DNA of 12,686 bases from JAAFHS01 sp031396505. GTDB lineage: Bacteria; Pseudomonadota; Alphaproteobacteria; Rhodobacterales; Rhodobacteraceae. The translations under genes and the position numbers were made by a program. The stretch covers positions 1-12,686 of the forward strand of contig JANNKX010000405.1 of the NCBI GenBank assembly GCA_031396505.1. Reading direction: 5' to 3'. Of this stretch, positions 1 to 6,746 are shown in pieces. The notes beneath the pieces were generated by a model. That model made no database searches. It worked only from the letters and a program-made list of their open reading frames with translations, and was not told the origin of the DNA. Each line of letters starts with the position of its first letter. The first letter of the stretch is position 1.

Positions 1-108
1 CTTTACCGAATAAAGACCAAGGGTTCTGGTATAGAAATCATAGTCTTCCTGCGCGCCGTCAGTCGACAGGGTCAGGTGGTGATAGCCACTGACAAGGGCG
101 TTGGCCAT
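1..108 (-). CDS. VOC-family (glyoxalase-fold) ring-cleaving dioxygenase-like protein, N-terminal fragment
   Basis: Only the first 36 codons are in the window; the gene runs off the left edge. The visible protein begins MANALVSGYHHLTLSTDG and continues through AQEDYDFYTRTLGLYSVK. The pattern HHLTL, then a short acidic helix and LGL is the opening strand-helix of a vicinal-oxygen-chelate module; the first His of HHL is normally a metal ligand in this family. The wording resembles the extradiol/hydroquinone dioxygenase-like VOC proteins (MhqO, PcpA and LinE relatives), but substrate cannot be read from 36 residues. An ATG at 117 would give a 4-bp ATGA overlap with the upstream gene. I prefer the ATG at 108 because an AAAGGA Shine-Dalgarno lies about 8 nt before it but directly abuts the 117 start. 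It is almost certainly co-transcribed with the intradiol dioxygenase that ends 5 bases upstream. Confidence 0.78.
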   Translation of the reverse strand, partial: MANALVSGYHHLTLSTDGAQEDYDFYTRTLGLYSVK

Positions 109-113
109 GGCGG

Positions 114-968
114 TCATCCTTTCGCGTTGGGGTTTTCGGCGACGATGACAAAGGTCACATCCAGACGCGCGCGTGGCGCGCCCGCAAAATCAGCCAGTAA
201 TCCCGGTTTCACCCCGAACAGCGCATCGCGCCCAATCGCGGGATCGGCACGGTCAAAGATATGCGTGGTCAGCACCTCAAAACCCGGTGCGGTGATGCGA
301 AAATGGATATGCGCGGGGCGTTCCAGCCGCAGCCCCAGCCCGTTCATCAAACGGCCCACCGGACCATCTTCGGGCAGGGCATAGCCGCTTGGCTTGATCG
401 TCGTCAGGTCAAACCGCCCCGCCGCATCGGTCCGCAAACGGCCGCGCAGGTTGAATTCCGGCTGCAGATCCGGGTCCTGATTTTCATAGCGGCCAACGGC
501 GTTGGCATGCCAGACCTCGACCACAGCACCCGCCACGGGCGATCCGTCCAATGCGGTAACGCGCCCGTGCAAATCCAGCGGCTGCCCGATGCCATCGCGG
601 CACAGGTTCGCGCCATTGGCAAGTTCGGGCACATCATCGCGGTAAAACGGCCCGGCAAGGGTATTGGGCGTGGCCCCGTCCGGGCGGCAGGCATGCAGGT
701 CTTCGACCAGCGTCGACATCCCGATCACGTCGGCCAGCAGCACCCATTCCTGGCGCCGCGCGTCTGCGCTGTGGCCCACATCCGTCAGAAATTCGATCGC
801 TGCGCGCAGTTCGTCCGGTGTCGGGCGCACATCGGCGATCAGGCCATGCAGACGGGCGACGGTCGCCAGAAAGACGCTTGGCAGGCGTGCATCACCGGCC
901 TTTGCCAGACGGCTGGCCAATGCGCCCAGCACATCATGCGATGCTTGTTCTGCCGTCGATCCATCCAT
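114..968 (-). CDS. Intradiol ring-cleavage dioxygenase (catechol / hydroxyquinol 1,2-dioxygenase family)
   Basis: A 284-residue non-haem Fe(III) enzyme that opens catechol-type rings between the two hydroxyls to give muconate- or maleylacetate-type products in the cytoplasm. The N-terminal helical dimerisation domain covers about residues 20-100, including RRQEWVLLADVIGMSTLVED (71-90), followed by the linker TLAGPFYR. The catalytic beta-sandwich holds the family signature around VVEVWHANAVGRYE. The four iron ligands are visible as Tyr161, Tyr196, His220 and His222 (RPAHIHF). Length fits the catechol/hydroxyquinol branch, which is longer than protocatechuate 3,4-dioxygenase subunits. Which substrate it uses is not settled; hydroxyquinol or catechol are the likely ones. 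The ATG at 968 has a G-rich GAGGGGGG about 9 nt upstream. A LysR gene is divergent and a VOC ring-cleavage gene follows, so this looks like a regulated aromatic catabolic operon that continues to the left of the window. Confidence 0.94.
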   Translation of the reverse strand: MDGSTAEQASHDVLGALASRLAKAGDARLPSVFLATVARLHGLIADVRPTPDELRAAIEFLTDVGHSADARRQEWVLLADVIGMSTLVEDLHACRPDGATPNTLAGPFYRDDVPELANGANLCRDGIGQPLDLHGRVTALDGSPVAGAVVEVWHANAVGRYENQDPDLQPEFNLRGRLRTDAAGRFDLTTIKPSGYALPEDGPVGRLMNGLGLRLERPAHIHFRITAPGFEVLTTHIFDRADPAIGRDALFGVKPGLLADFAGAPRARLDVTFVIVAENPNAKG

Positions 969-1059
969 CCGCCGCAGCCCCCCCTCTGCATTGATGGAAA
1001 GTTATGCCGAACCGCAACAAAATGGATGATTATTGCGCGGCGTACTATATCATAATGCT
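969..1059. promoter_or_regulatory. Divergent promoter/operator region between intradiol dioxygenase and LysR genes
   Basis: This 91-base gap separates head-to-head genes, the usual site for LysR-family autoregulation and target activation. The LysR side (about 1026-1056) is conspicuously AT-rich for this genome. It contains a small dyad, ATTAT at 1029-1033 and ATAAT at 1052-1056, separated by 18 bases, that could be part of a LysR operator, but the dyad is weak. I cannot assign convincing -35/-10 pairs for either gene. Confidence 0.4.
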
Positions 1060-2010
1060 ATGAAGCTGAACGAAGCCCATCTGATACAGCTTGCCGCCGT
1101 GCTGGACGCGGGCAGTATCAGCCATGGCGCGGCATCCCTTGGCCTGACGCAGCCCGCAGTCAGCCGGTCGCTTGCGATGCTGGAGGCGCGGGTGGGCGAG
1201 GCGTTGTTCCAAAAGGGCAAGCGTCCGGTGCAGGCCACCCCTTTGGGCGCGCAACTGGCCGCCCATGGCCGCGTCATCCTTGCCGCATCGCGCAAAGCAT
1301 CGGACACGGTGAAGGGGTTCATGACGGGCACCAAGGGGCTGGTGCGCGTGGGCGGTGTGCCGTTCTTCATGGACGCAATGATCAGCAGGATGATCGCGGA
1401 TTTCCAAAACCTCGAACCCGATGTGACCGTGCAGCAAAGCTATGGCAACCTTCCCGATCTGTCGGCCGCATTGGAAAATGATCTGATCGACCTTGCTATC
1501 GTGCCGATGGGGCTGCTTGATGCCGCGCCGGGTTTCGCATTCACCGAGATTCTGGCAGGCCGCAACATCGTGTCCTGCCGCGCAGGCCACCCCCTGCTGC
1601 GCAAACGCCGCTTGCAGATTTCGGATCTTGCGGAATTTCCATGGGTGGCACCGCTGCCGGGATCGCCCTTGATGTCGGACCTGCATTCCATTCTGCTGAC
1701 CATCGGGATGTCAGAGATTAACATCCGATATTCGGGTGGGTCCTTGATGAGCGTGATCAACTACATGTCTGAAACCAATGCGCTGGCGGTCCTGCCGTTT
1801 TCTGTGGTGTTCGCACAGCGGCGGGAAAACCGGATCACCGTGCTGCCTTTGGATATTCCGCAACCCAACCGCAGCCTTGGTATCCTGCGCCGCGTCAAAC
1901 CTTCGCGCACACAGGCGGCAGACCGGTTTGCGGCGCATGTGGTGGGGGCATTTGATGAATTGAAACATCTGATCAAACGCCACGAAAACGCGGTGGTCTG
2001 GGGACGTTAG
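1060..2010 (+). CDS. LysR-family transcriptional regulator
   Basis: A 316-residue LysR-type regulator, likely the co-inducer-responsive activator of the divergent ring-cleavage operon. The N-terminal winged helix-turn-helix covers about residues 5-65, with the typical AASLGLTQPAVSRSLAMLEA at about 24-43 and the wing LFQKGKRP-V-ATPLG. The periplasmic-binding-protein-like inducer domain starts near residue 92 (KGLVRVGGVPF), and a DLIDLAIVPMG segment (about 141-151) matches the typical hinge region. A TTG at 1033 is open in frame, but the ATG at 1060 gives the canonical LysR N-terminus (MKLNEAHLIQLAAVLDAGSI). No Shine-Dalgarno is evident before that ATG, so the message may have a very short leader. 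Divergent orientation to the dioxygenase strongly suggests the target; the effector (an aromatic or muconate-type acid) is inferred, not seen. Confidence 0.94.
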   Translation: MKLNEAHLIQLAAVLDAGSISHGAASLGLTQPAVSRSLAMLEARVGEALFQKGKRPVQATPLGAQLAAHGRVILAASRKASDTVKGFMTGTKGLVRVGGVPFFMDAMISRMIADFQNLEPDVTVQQSYGNLPDLSAALENDLIDLAIVPMGLLDAAPGFAFTEILAGRNIVSCRAGHPLLRKRRLQISDLAEFPWVAPLPGSPLMSDLHSILLTIGMSEINIRYSGGSLMSVINYMSETNALAVLPFSVVFAQRRENRITVLPLDIPQPNRSLGILRRVKPSRTQAADRFAAHVVGAFDELKHLIKRHENAVVWGR

Positions 2011-2060
2011 GGTGCCTCGAGCCAAGCCAAGAATAACCCGTGCATATGACGTGTTGCGTA

Positions 2061-2080
2061 TGATCGGCCGAACCCGATCA
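2061..2080. terminator. Possible bidirectional hairpin between convergent lysR and tetR genes
   Basis: A perfect 7-bp inverted repeat, TGATCGG and CCGATCA, surrounds a 6-base loop in the 83-base space between two convergent stop codons. Position suits a shared terminator, but neither side carries a real T-run (only TTTCT further out on the plus side), so it may be a weak terminator or only a 3'-end stabilising hairpin. Confidence 0.4.
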
Positions 2081-2093
2081 GGCGTAACACTTT

Positions 2094-2567
2094 CTACGAC
2101 AGACGTTTGACCGCGTCGCGCAGCGCAAAGCCGCGTGCACCCACCTGTTCCCACTGCAACCGGCCCTGCCATGCGGCAAACAGAATTGCCGAGGCTTCGG
2201 CATCGTCCAGACGCGCGGTCAGCGCCTTGATCACCCGTGCGCGCCACGCACGCGCGCGCAGCACCACATCGGGATCGCGCGACAACGGCGGCGTGGCAGG
2301 CAGCGCCTTTAACAACAGCGTGGCACCCTTGGGCGTCAGGGGCACATCAATCGCATCAAAGGCCGCATCCGCGATATCCCAGCCGTCAATCATCGCCGCG
2401 CGCAGCATGCCTGCCGCACTGCCATAGCGTTGCACCAGCGTCGCGGGTGCCAGCCCGGTTGCCCGGCCCACGGCGCGAAACGACGCGGCAACCGCACCTT
2501 GGGTGGCGATGATGTCGCGCAGGGTTGCGAAAACATGGGTGTCGGGGATGATGCGGCTGCGTGACAT
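2094..2567 (-). CDS. Short TetR/AcrR-like transcriptional regulator
   Basis: A 157-residue protein with a TetR-like N-terminus. A helix (HVFATLRDIIATQG, about 11-24) is followed by a helix-turn-helix (about 28-48: SFRAVGRATGLAPATLVQRYG) and then AAGMLRAAMIDGW, in the usual place of the helix linking DNA-binding and ligand domains. The C-terminal part is helical and Ala/Arg-rich but only about 100 residues, so the protein is shorter than the usual 190-220 of the family and the ligand domain may be reduced. The ATG at 2567 has only a poor Shine-Dalgarno, and it is last in the minus-strand run, 31 bases after the TRIC-family gene. Target and ligand are unknown. Family assignment rests on the helix-turn-helix pattern alone. 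Confidence 0.7.
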   Translation of the reverse strand: MSRSRIIPDTHVFATLRDIIATQGAVAASFRAVGRATGLAPATLVQRYGSAAGMLRAAMIDGWDIADAAFDAIDVPLTPKGATLLLKALPATPPLSRDPDVVLRARAWRARVIKALTARLDDAEASAILFAAWQGRLQWEQVGARGFALRDAVKRLS

Positions 2568-2598
2568 GGCGCAATGCTACGCGGGGGCGCGGCAGGTT

Positions 2599-3252
2599 TC
2601 AACCATCACGCTTGGGCGCGTCCGGGCGCGGCGGGGTGGACCGATACACTGGCAAGCGCCAGCCAAAGGCCATGCTGCCCGCGCGCAACACCAATGTCAC
2701 CACCGCGCAGGCCGCCAGCGGCAACAGGCCGGTCTGGCCCGACTGCACCACGACCACGGCGGCAACCGCGCCACAAAAGGCGGCTGTCACGTATAATTCG
2801 CCCTGTTTCAACACCAAGGGCACCTCGTTGCAGACCACATCGCGCATCAGCCCGCCCATGCAGCCCGTGATCACCCCCATCACCAGCACAACAGGCCACC
2901 CCGCCCCAGCCGACAGCGATGCCGCCACCCCCGCAGGCACGGCCACGGCCAACGCAAAGGCATCCAGCCAGCGGATCGCGGCAAGGCGGCTTTCCAGAAG
3001 ATGCGCCGTAAAGAACACCACGATGGCGGCCACGGCGGCGGTTGCCAGAATCGCAGGGTCGGCCATCCAGAATACCGCACGGTCCAGCAGCACATCGCGC
3101 AGCGTGCCGCCACCCACAGCCGTCAGGCAGGCGATAAAGATGAACCCGACGATATCCAATTGCGACCGGCTGGCCACCAGCGCGCCCGTCAGCGCAAACA
3201 CGATCACCGCCAGATAATCCAGCACCTGCAACACATTGGCAGGTTCAATCAC
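2599..3252 (-). CDS. TRIC / UPF0126 (YadS-YicG type) cation channel family membrane protein
   Basis: A 217-residue inner-membrane protein with about seven hydrophobic segments and the two internal repeats typical of the prokaryotic TRIC family. GGGTLRD lies at 47-53 after the second helix, and the counterpart GGLMRD at 133-138 in the second half. Bacterial and archaeal homologues form trimeric cation (K+) channels; for this protein that is inference from family. The GTG at 3252 is the best start: it overlaps the rnhA stop as GTGA and gives a first helix (VLQVLDYLAVIVFALTGALV) placed as in relatives. A longer open frame upstream would run through rnhA in another frame and is unlikely. Translational coupling to rnhA is probable. 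The tail after the last helix is short and basic/proline-rich. Confidence 0.9.
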   Translation of the reverse strand: MIEPANVLQVLDYLAVIVFALTGALVASRSQLDIVGFIFIACLTAVGGGTLRDVLLDRAVFWMADPAILATAAVAAIVVFFTAHLLESRLAAIRWLDAFALAVAVPAGVAASLSAGAGWPVVLVMGVITGCMGGLMRDVVCNEVPLVLKQGELYVTAAFCGAVAAVVVVQSGQTGLLPLAACAVVTLVLRAGSMAFGWRLPVYRSTPPRPDAPKRDG

Positions 3253-3710
3253 GCCGCACCCGTCTTGAACGGTGCCATGCCTGCCCGGGCCAGCGCATCG
3301 GCACGTTCGTTTTCGGCGTGCCCCGCATGCCCCTTGATCCAGCGCCATGTCACCCGGTGCCGGGCCTGTGCCGTATCAAGACGCTGCCACAGATCAACAT
3401 TCTTGACCGGCGGCCCCCCCGCCGTGCGCCACCCCTTGCGCTTCCACGCGGCAATCCATTCGGTAATGCCGTTTTTCACATAGGCGCTGTCGGTGACAAT
3501 GGTCAGATCAGTGTCGCGCGTCAGCGCCTCAAGTGCGGAAATCGCGGCCAGCAACTCCATCCGGTTATTGGTGGTATGCCCCTCGCCGCCGCACAATTCG
3601 CGTTCCTTGACCACCTGCCCAGCCTCGCGCGCGATCATCAGCACGCCCCAGCCGCCGGGGCCGGGATTGCCCGAACAGGCACCGTCCGTATAGGCGAACA
3701 GGTCGGGCAT
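3249..3710 (-). CDS. rnhA: Ribonuclease HI
   Basis: A 153-residue ribonuclease H that cleaves the RNA strand of RNA:DNA hybrids in the cytoplasm (R-loops, primer removal). The catalytic carboxylates are all visible: Asp9 (YTDGACSGNPGPGGWG), Glu52 (NNRMELLAA), Asp74 (IVTDSAYVKNGI) and Asp138 (NERADALA), with the supporting His128 in KGHAGHAENERAD. Length equals the E. coli enzyme (155). The basic handle KRKGWRTAGGPPVKN (about 90-104) is present, so this is the type 1 bacterial form. The ATG at 3710 shares one base with the stop of the extensin-like gene (TGATG), which favours this start over the longer in-frame extension. The stop overlaps the GTG of the next gene. Confidence 0.97.
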   Translation of the reverse strand: MPDLFAYTDGACSGNPGPGGWGVLMIAREAGQVVKERELCGGEGHTTNNRMELLAAISALEALTRDTDLTIVTDSAYVKNGITEWIAAWKRKGWRTAGGPPVKNVDLWQRLDTAQARHRVTWRWIKGHAGHAENERADALARAGMAPFKTGAA

Positions 3711-4561
3711 CAGCGGCAATAAGCGCCGTTGCGGTGATTGGCGGTATCGAAATGCATGTGATCCTCGTGATAGCCGTCCGATCCGGGGCCGAGCGTGGTG
3801 CCGAAAATCCCGCAACCGGCCTTGTAGGCGGCGCGCATGGCACTGTTCCAGTTGCCCTGAACGGTCAGGCTGCGCCCGTTGGCCAGCACGATGCCCGAAA
3901 TATCAATCGCCTTGCCGCGTCCATGTTCACTGACAGGTGCGCCGCGCACGTTGTTGCGTGATCGGCAGACATAATGCCCCGCAATTTGCAAACCAACAAC
4001 ACGGGTATCGGCAAAGGCCGGGCGCAACCCGGCGTCGATCCATTGGCGCAGCGCGGTCGCTGTGCCGCAATCCAATGTCGATGGTTGCGACAGGGCGATG
4101 CCGTCAATCGCGGTGATTTCGACCGGCGTGTCGATGCCGCAGCCGCGCGTGCCGCTGCTGATGGCGGGCAGCGTGCGTCCGATGATGGCGGGGTCGCCAC
4201 AAACGGAATTGCCCTGCGGGATCGCGGTCTGGGGCGCATCATCTGCCGGATCGGGGCGCGCACGCGGGGCGCCAAACAGGCTGGCCATCAGGCCACGGCG
4301 CACGCGCGGGGCAGGGGCCTCGGACGCGGATGATACGGCGGTCACGGGTGCTGTGGTGGCCAGTGCCGCGGGCCGCGCGCGGGGGCGCGGCGATGTGGCG
4401 GGTTGCGCGACCAGAGCCAGGGGCGCGGTGGCGGCGGCAACGGCCGCCTGCACCGCATCGGTCACGATTGCGGGGCGTGCGCGCGGAAAGATCGACGTTT
4501 CGGGCGCATCGGCCCAAGCGGGGCACGCCATACACATCGCAACCATCACCACCCGCCACAT
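3710..4561 (-). CDS. Secreted extensin-like (Extensin_C, PF06904 type) peptidase-fold protein
   Basis: A 283-residue exported protein. Residues 1-17 form a signal peptide (MWRVVMVAMCMACPAWA). A disordered Ala/Pro/Arg-rich segment (about 20-115) carries three PRARP pentapeptides (26-30, 60-64, 99-103). The C-terminal domain (about 120-283) matches the extensin-like C-terminal family: SEHGRGKAIDI with His213 and Asp220, and YHEDHMHFD with His265, His268 and His270, a layout like the zinc site of LAS-type D,D-peptidases. Six cysteines (121, 141, 165, 199, 250, 282) suggest disulfides in the periplasm. Function is probably peptidoglycan cleavage or binding, but the family is poorly characterised. 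The ATG at 4561 is 4 bases after the tyrC stop, with AGGG very close upstream; an internal ATG a few codons on is possible. Confidence 0.85.
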   Translation of the reverse strand: MWRVVMVAMCMACPAWADAPETSIFPRARPAIVTDAVQAAVAAATAPLALVAQPATSPRPRARPAALATTAPVTAVSSASEAPAPRVRRGLMASLFGAPRARPDPADDAPQTAIPQGNSVCGDPAIIGRTLPAISSGTRGCGIDTPVEITAIDGIALSQPSTLDCGTATALRQWIDAGLRPAFADTRVVGLQIAGHYVCRSRNNVRGAPVSEHGRGKAIDISGIVLANGRSLTVQGNWNSAMRAAYKAGCGIFGTTLGPGSDGYHEDHMHFDTANHRNGAYCR

Positions 4562-4565
4562 CGCC

Positions 4566-5486
4566 CTAACCCCCTTTGACAGGTGCCGGCGCGCGGCCAA
4601 AGTCGGGCGCGTCGGTATCCTGCCCCGCCTCGATGATCCCGCGCCGGATCGCACGGGTCCGCGTGAAATACGCATGCAGATGATCACCATCGCCCAGCCT
4701 GATTGCCCGTTGCAGGGCGAACAGTTCTTCGGTGAACCGTCCCAGAATGTCTAACGTCGCCTCCTTGTTGGTCAAGAACACGTCGCGCCACATGGTGGGG
4801 TCACTGGCGGCAATCCGCGTAAAATCGCGAAAACCCGCCGCAGAATAGCGGATCACCTCGCTGTCGGTCACGCGGCGCAGGTCATCGGCCACGCCCACCA
4901 TCGTATAGGCAATCAGATGCGGGGTGTGGCTGGTCACCGCCAGCACAAGGTCATGGTGCGGCGCATCCATCGTATCGACATTGGCCCCCATCCCTTCCAG
5001 CAGGGCCCGCAGGCGTGCGATGGCATCCGCATCGGCATCATCGGGCGGGGTCAGCAGCCACCAGCGATTCTGGAACAGGCTGGCAAACCCCGACTTCGGC
5101 CCCGAATGTTCGGTCCCGGCCAGCGGATGGCCCGGTATGAAATGCACGCCTGCCGGGATATGCGGGGCCACCGCTGCAATCACCGCCTGCTTGACCGACC
5201 CCACATCCGTGACTGTGGCACCGGGGGCCAAATGCGGGCCAATTTCCTCTGCCAGCGCCGCCATCGCGCCCACCGGCACGCACAGCACCACAAGATCCGC
5301 GCCCAGCACCGCCTCTGCCGCCGTGTCCGTCACCCGGTCGCAGAACAGCGCCTTTGCAACGCTGCGTGTTTCCGCCGATTTCGCATAACCCACAATCTCG
5401 CCCGCCAGACCAGTCGCCCGCATCGCATGCGCCATGGACGACGCAATCAGGCCCAGCCCGATCAGGGCGACACGGCGGTACATCAT
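4566..5486 (-). CDS. tyrC: Prephenate/arogenate dehydrogenase family protein (tyrosine biosynthesis)
   Basis: A 306-residue cytoplasmic dehydrogenase that oxidatively decarboxylates prephenate (or arogenate) on the way to tyrosine. The Rossmann start is VALIGLGLIASS (6-17). The dinucleotide region continues to IVGYAKSAETR, where the acidic residue usual after GY in NAD-dependent enzymes is Ala35. Catalytic landmarks are Ser97 (VGSVK), His120 (PGHPLAGTEHSGP), SHTPH (186-190) and Arg224 in FRDFTRIAASDPTMWRD, as in TyrA/TyrC enzymes. There is no chorismate mutase or ACT domain, so it is the short monofunctional type. Two ATGs in tandem (5486, 5483) both overlap the hisC stop; AAGGG lies 6-9 nt before them. 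The hisC-tyrC pairing is recurrent in alphaproteobacteria. Confidence 0.92.
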   Translation of the reverse strand: MMYRRVALIGLGLIASSMAHAMRATGLAGEIVGYAKSAETRSVAKALFCDRVTDTAAEAVLGADLVVLCVPVGAMAALAEEIGPHLAPGATVTDVGSVKQAVIAAVAPHIPAGVHFIPGHPLAGTEHSGPKSGFASLFQNRWWLLTPPDDADADAIARLRALLEGMGANVDTMDAPHHDLVLAVTSHTPHLIAYTMVGVADDLRRVTDSEVIRYSAAGFRDFTRIAASDPTMWRDVFLTNKEATLDILGRFTEELFALQRAIRLGDGDHLHAYFTRTRAIRRGIIEAGQDTDAPDFGRAPAPVKGG

Positions 5487-6568
5487 TTCACACCCTTGAA
5501 CTGTGCCACCGCATGCGCGACCCGGCGGCACGCACTTTCGTCACCCACCGTGATGCGCAGGCAATGCGGCAGTTTGTATCCCGCCACCCGCCGCACAATC
5601 AGGCCCTGCTCTTGCAAAAACGCATCACAAGCCTCGGCCTCATCCGGGCTGGCAAAGCGCGCCAGCACGAAATTCGCCATCGACGTATCCGATGGCACGC
5701 CCAGTTCCGCCAACGCCTGCGCCAGCCACATGCGCATCCGGTTGTTTTCATTGCGGCAGCGCACCAGATGATCCTGATCGCGCACCGCCGCCTCTGCCGC
5801 CTCCAGCGCCGTGGTCGACAAATTGAACGGCCCGCGAATGCGGTTCAGCACGTCGATGATCGCCTTTGGCCCATACCCCCAGCCAATGCGCAACCCACCC
5901 AGACCGTAGATTTTCGAAAACGTCCGCGTCATCACCACATTGCTGCGCGCATCCACCAAGGACGCCCCACCATCATAGCCTTCGACATATTCTGCATAGG
6001 CCCCGTCCAGCACCAGTATGGCTTTTGGCGGCAATCCATCCGCCAGCCGCGCCACCTCTGCCGCCGAAATCATCGTGCCCGTCGGGTTGTTCGGGTTCGC
6101 GATGAACACCAGCCGCGTGCGCGCCCCGCAGGCCGCAAGAATCGCATCCACATCCGCCGTGCGTTCGCGCTCTGCCACCTCCACCGGGGTCGCCCCCACG
6201 GCCATGGCCGAAATGCGGTACATCAGGAACCCGTGTTCGGTGAACACCACCTCATCCTTCGGCCCCGCATAGGCCTGGCACAGAAAGGTGATGATCTCAT
6301 CCGACCCCACGCCGCAGATGATGCGTGCGGGGTCAAGGTGATGCACCTCGCCAATCGCCGTGCGCAAGGATGCGTGATCCGTGTTGGGATAGCGGTGCAG
6401 CGAATGAACCGTGCGCTGAAACGCTTCCTTCACCTTGTCCGACGGGCCAAAGGGGTTTTCGTTCGACGACAGCTTCAGCGCATTGGCGATGCCCGCCACA
6501 TGCGATTTGCCACCCTCGTACAGGGCAATGTCAAGAATGCCCGGCTGCGGGCGGATCGCATCATTCAT
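5483..6568 (-). CDS. hisC: Histidinol-phosphate aminotransferase
   Basis: A 361-residue PLP-dependent fold-type I aminotransferase. Its classical role is conversion of imidazole acetol phosphate to histidinol phosphate. Beside tyrC it may mainly or additionally transaminate prephenate or aromatic 2-oxo acids, which is known for HisC homologues; that part is inference. Visible landmarks are the substrate-loop LSSNENPFGPS (33-43), IANPNNPTGT (156-165), Asp188 and Tyr191 contacting PLP (LVLDGAYAEY), the Schiff-base Lys219 in TRTFSKIYGLGGLRIGWGYG with Arg227, and Arg338 (CLRITVG) for the substrate phosphate or carboxylate. Length is normal. The ATG at 6568 has GGGGAG about 6 nt upstream, and that site lies within a small CCCCA/TGGGG hairpin. 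It appears to be the first gene of the six-gene minus-strand run. Confidence 0.95.
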   Translation of the reverse strand: MNDAIRPQPGILDIALYEGGKSHVAGIANALKLSSNENPFGPSDKVKEAFQRTVHSLHRYPNTDHASLRTAIGEVHHLDPARIICGVGSDEIITFLCQAYAGPKDEVVFTEHGFLMYRISAMAVGATPVEVAERERTADVDAILAACGARTRLVFIANPNNPTGTMISAAEVARLADGLPPKAILVLDGAYAEYVEGYDGGASLVDARSNVVMTRTFSKIYGLGGLRIGWGYGPKAIIDVLNRIRGPFNLSTTALEAAEAAVRDQDHLVRCRNENNRMRMWLAQALAELGVPSDTSMANFVLARFASPDEAEACDAFLQEQGLIVRRVAGYKLPHCLRITVGDESACRRVAHAVAQFKGVK

Positions 6569-6746
6569 TGCAGGCTCCCCAGTGTGGGGCCGCTTCTAAC
6601 GGCGCGGCGGGTGCAATGCCAGTGTCATCTTGCCCCACGCCGTTGCCCCGATGGGCCTGTCCGTTTCACGCGCATTTTTGACCGTTCACGACAGCGCGCG
6701 CCTGTCCGCATCGCTAGTCTGCAAGACGACCAAACGAGGCTGTCTT

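Noticed and set aside
1051..1056. CATAAT as a -10 element for the LysR gene.
   Set aside because: It lies 3 bases before the chosen ATG, so transcription would start inside the codon or beyond it, and no -35 is at a suitable distance.
2561..3217. A 218-codon plus-strand frame opposite the TRIC-family gene.
   Set aside because: The minus-strand frame has conserved GGGTLRD/GGLMRD motifs and membrane helices; the plus frame is a Thr/Ala/Arg-rich shadow.
3252..3348. Longer N-terminus for the TRIC-family protein starting at 3348.
   Set aside because: The extra 32 residues are Cys/Arg/Gly-rich, lie over rnhA in another frame and do not resemble the family; the GTGA overlap at 3252 is a better start.
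6678..6683. TTGACC as the -35 of the methyltransferase operon promoter.
   Set aside because: No TATAAT-like hexamer occurs 16-18 bases downstream, so a sigma-70 promoter cannot be supported.
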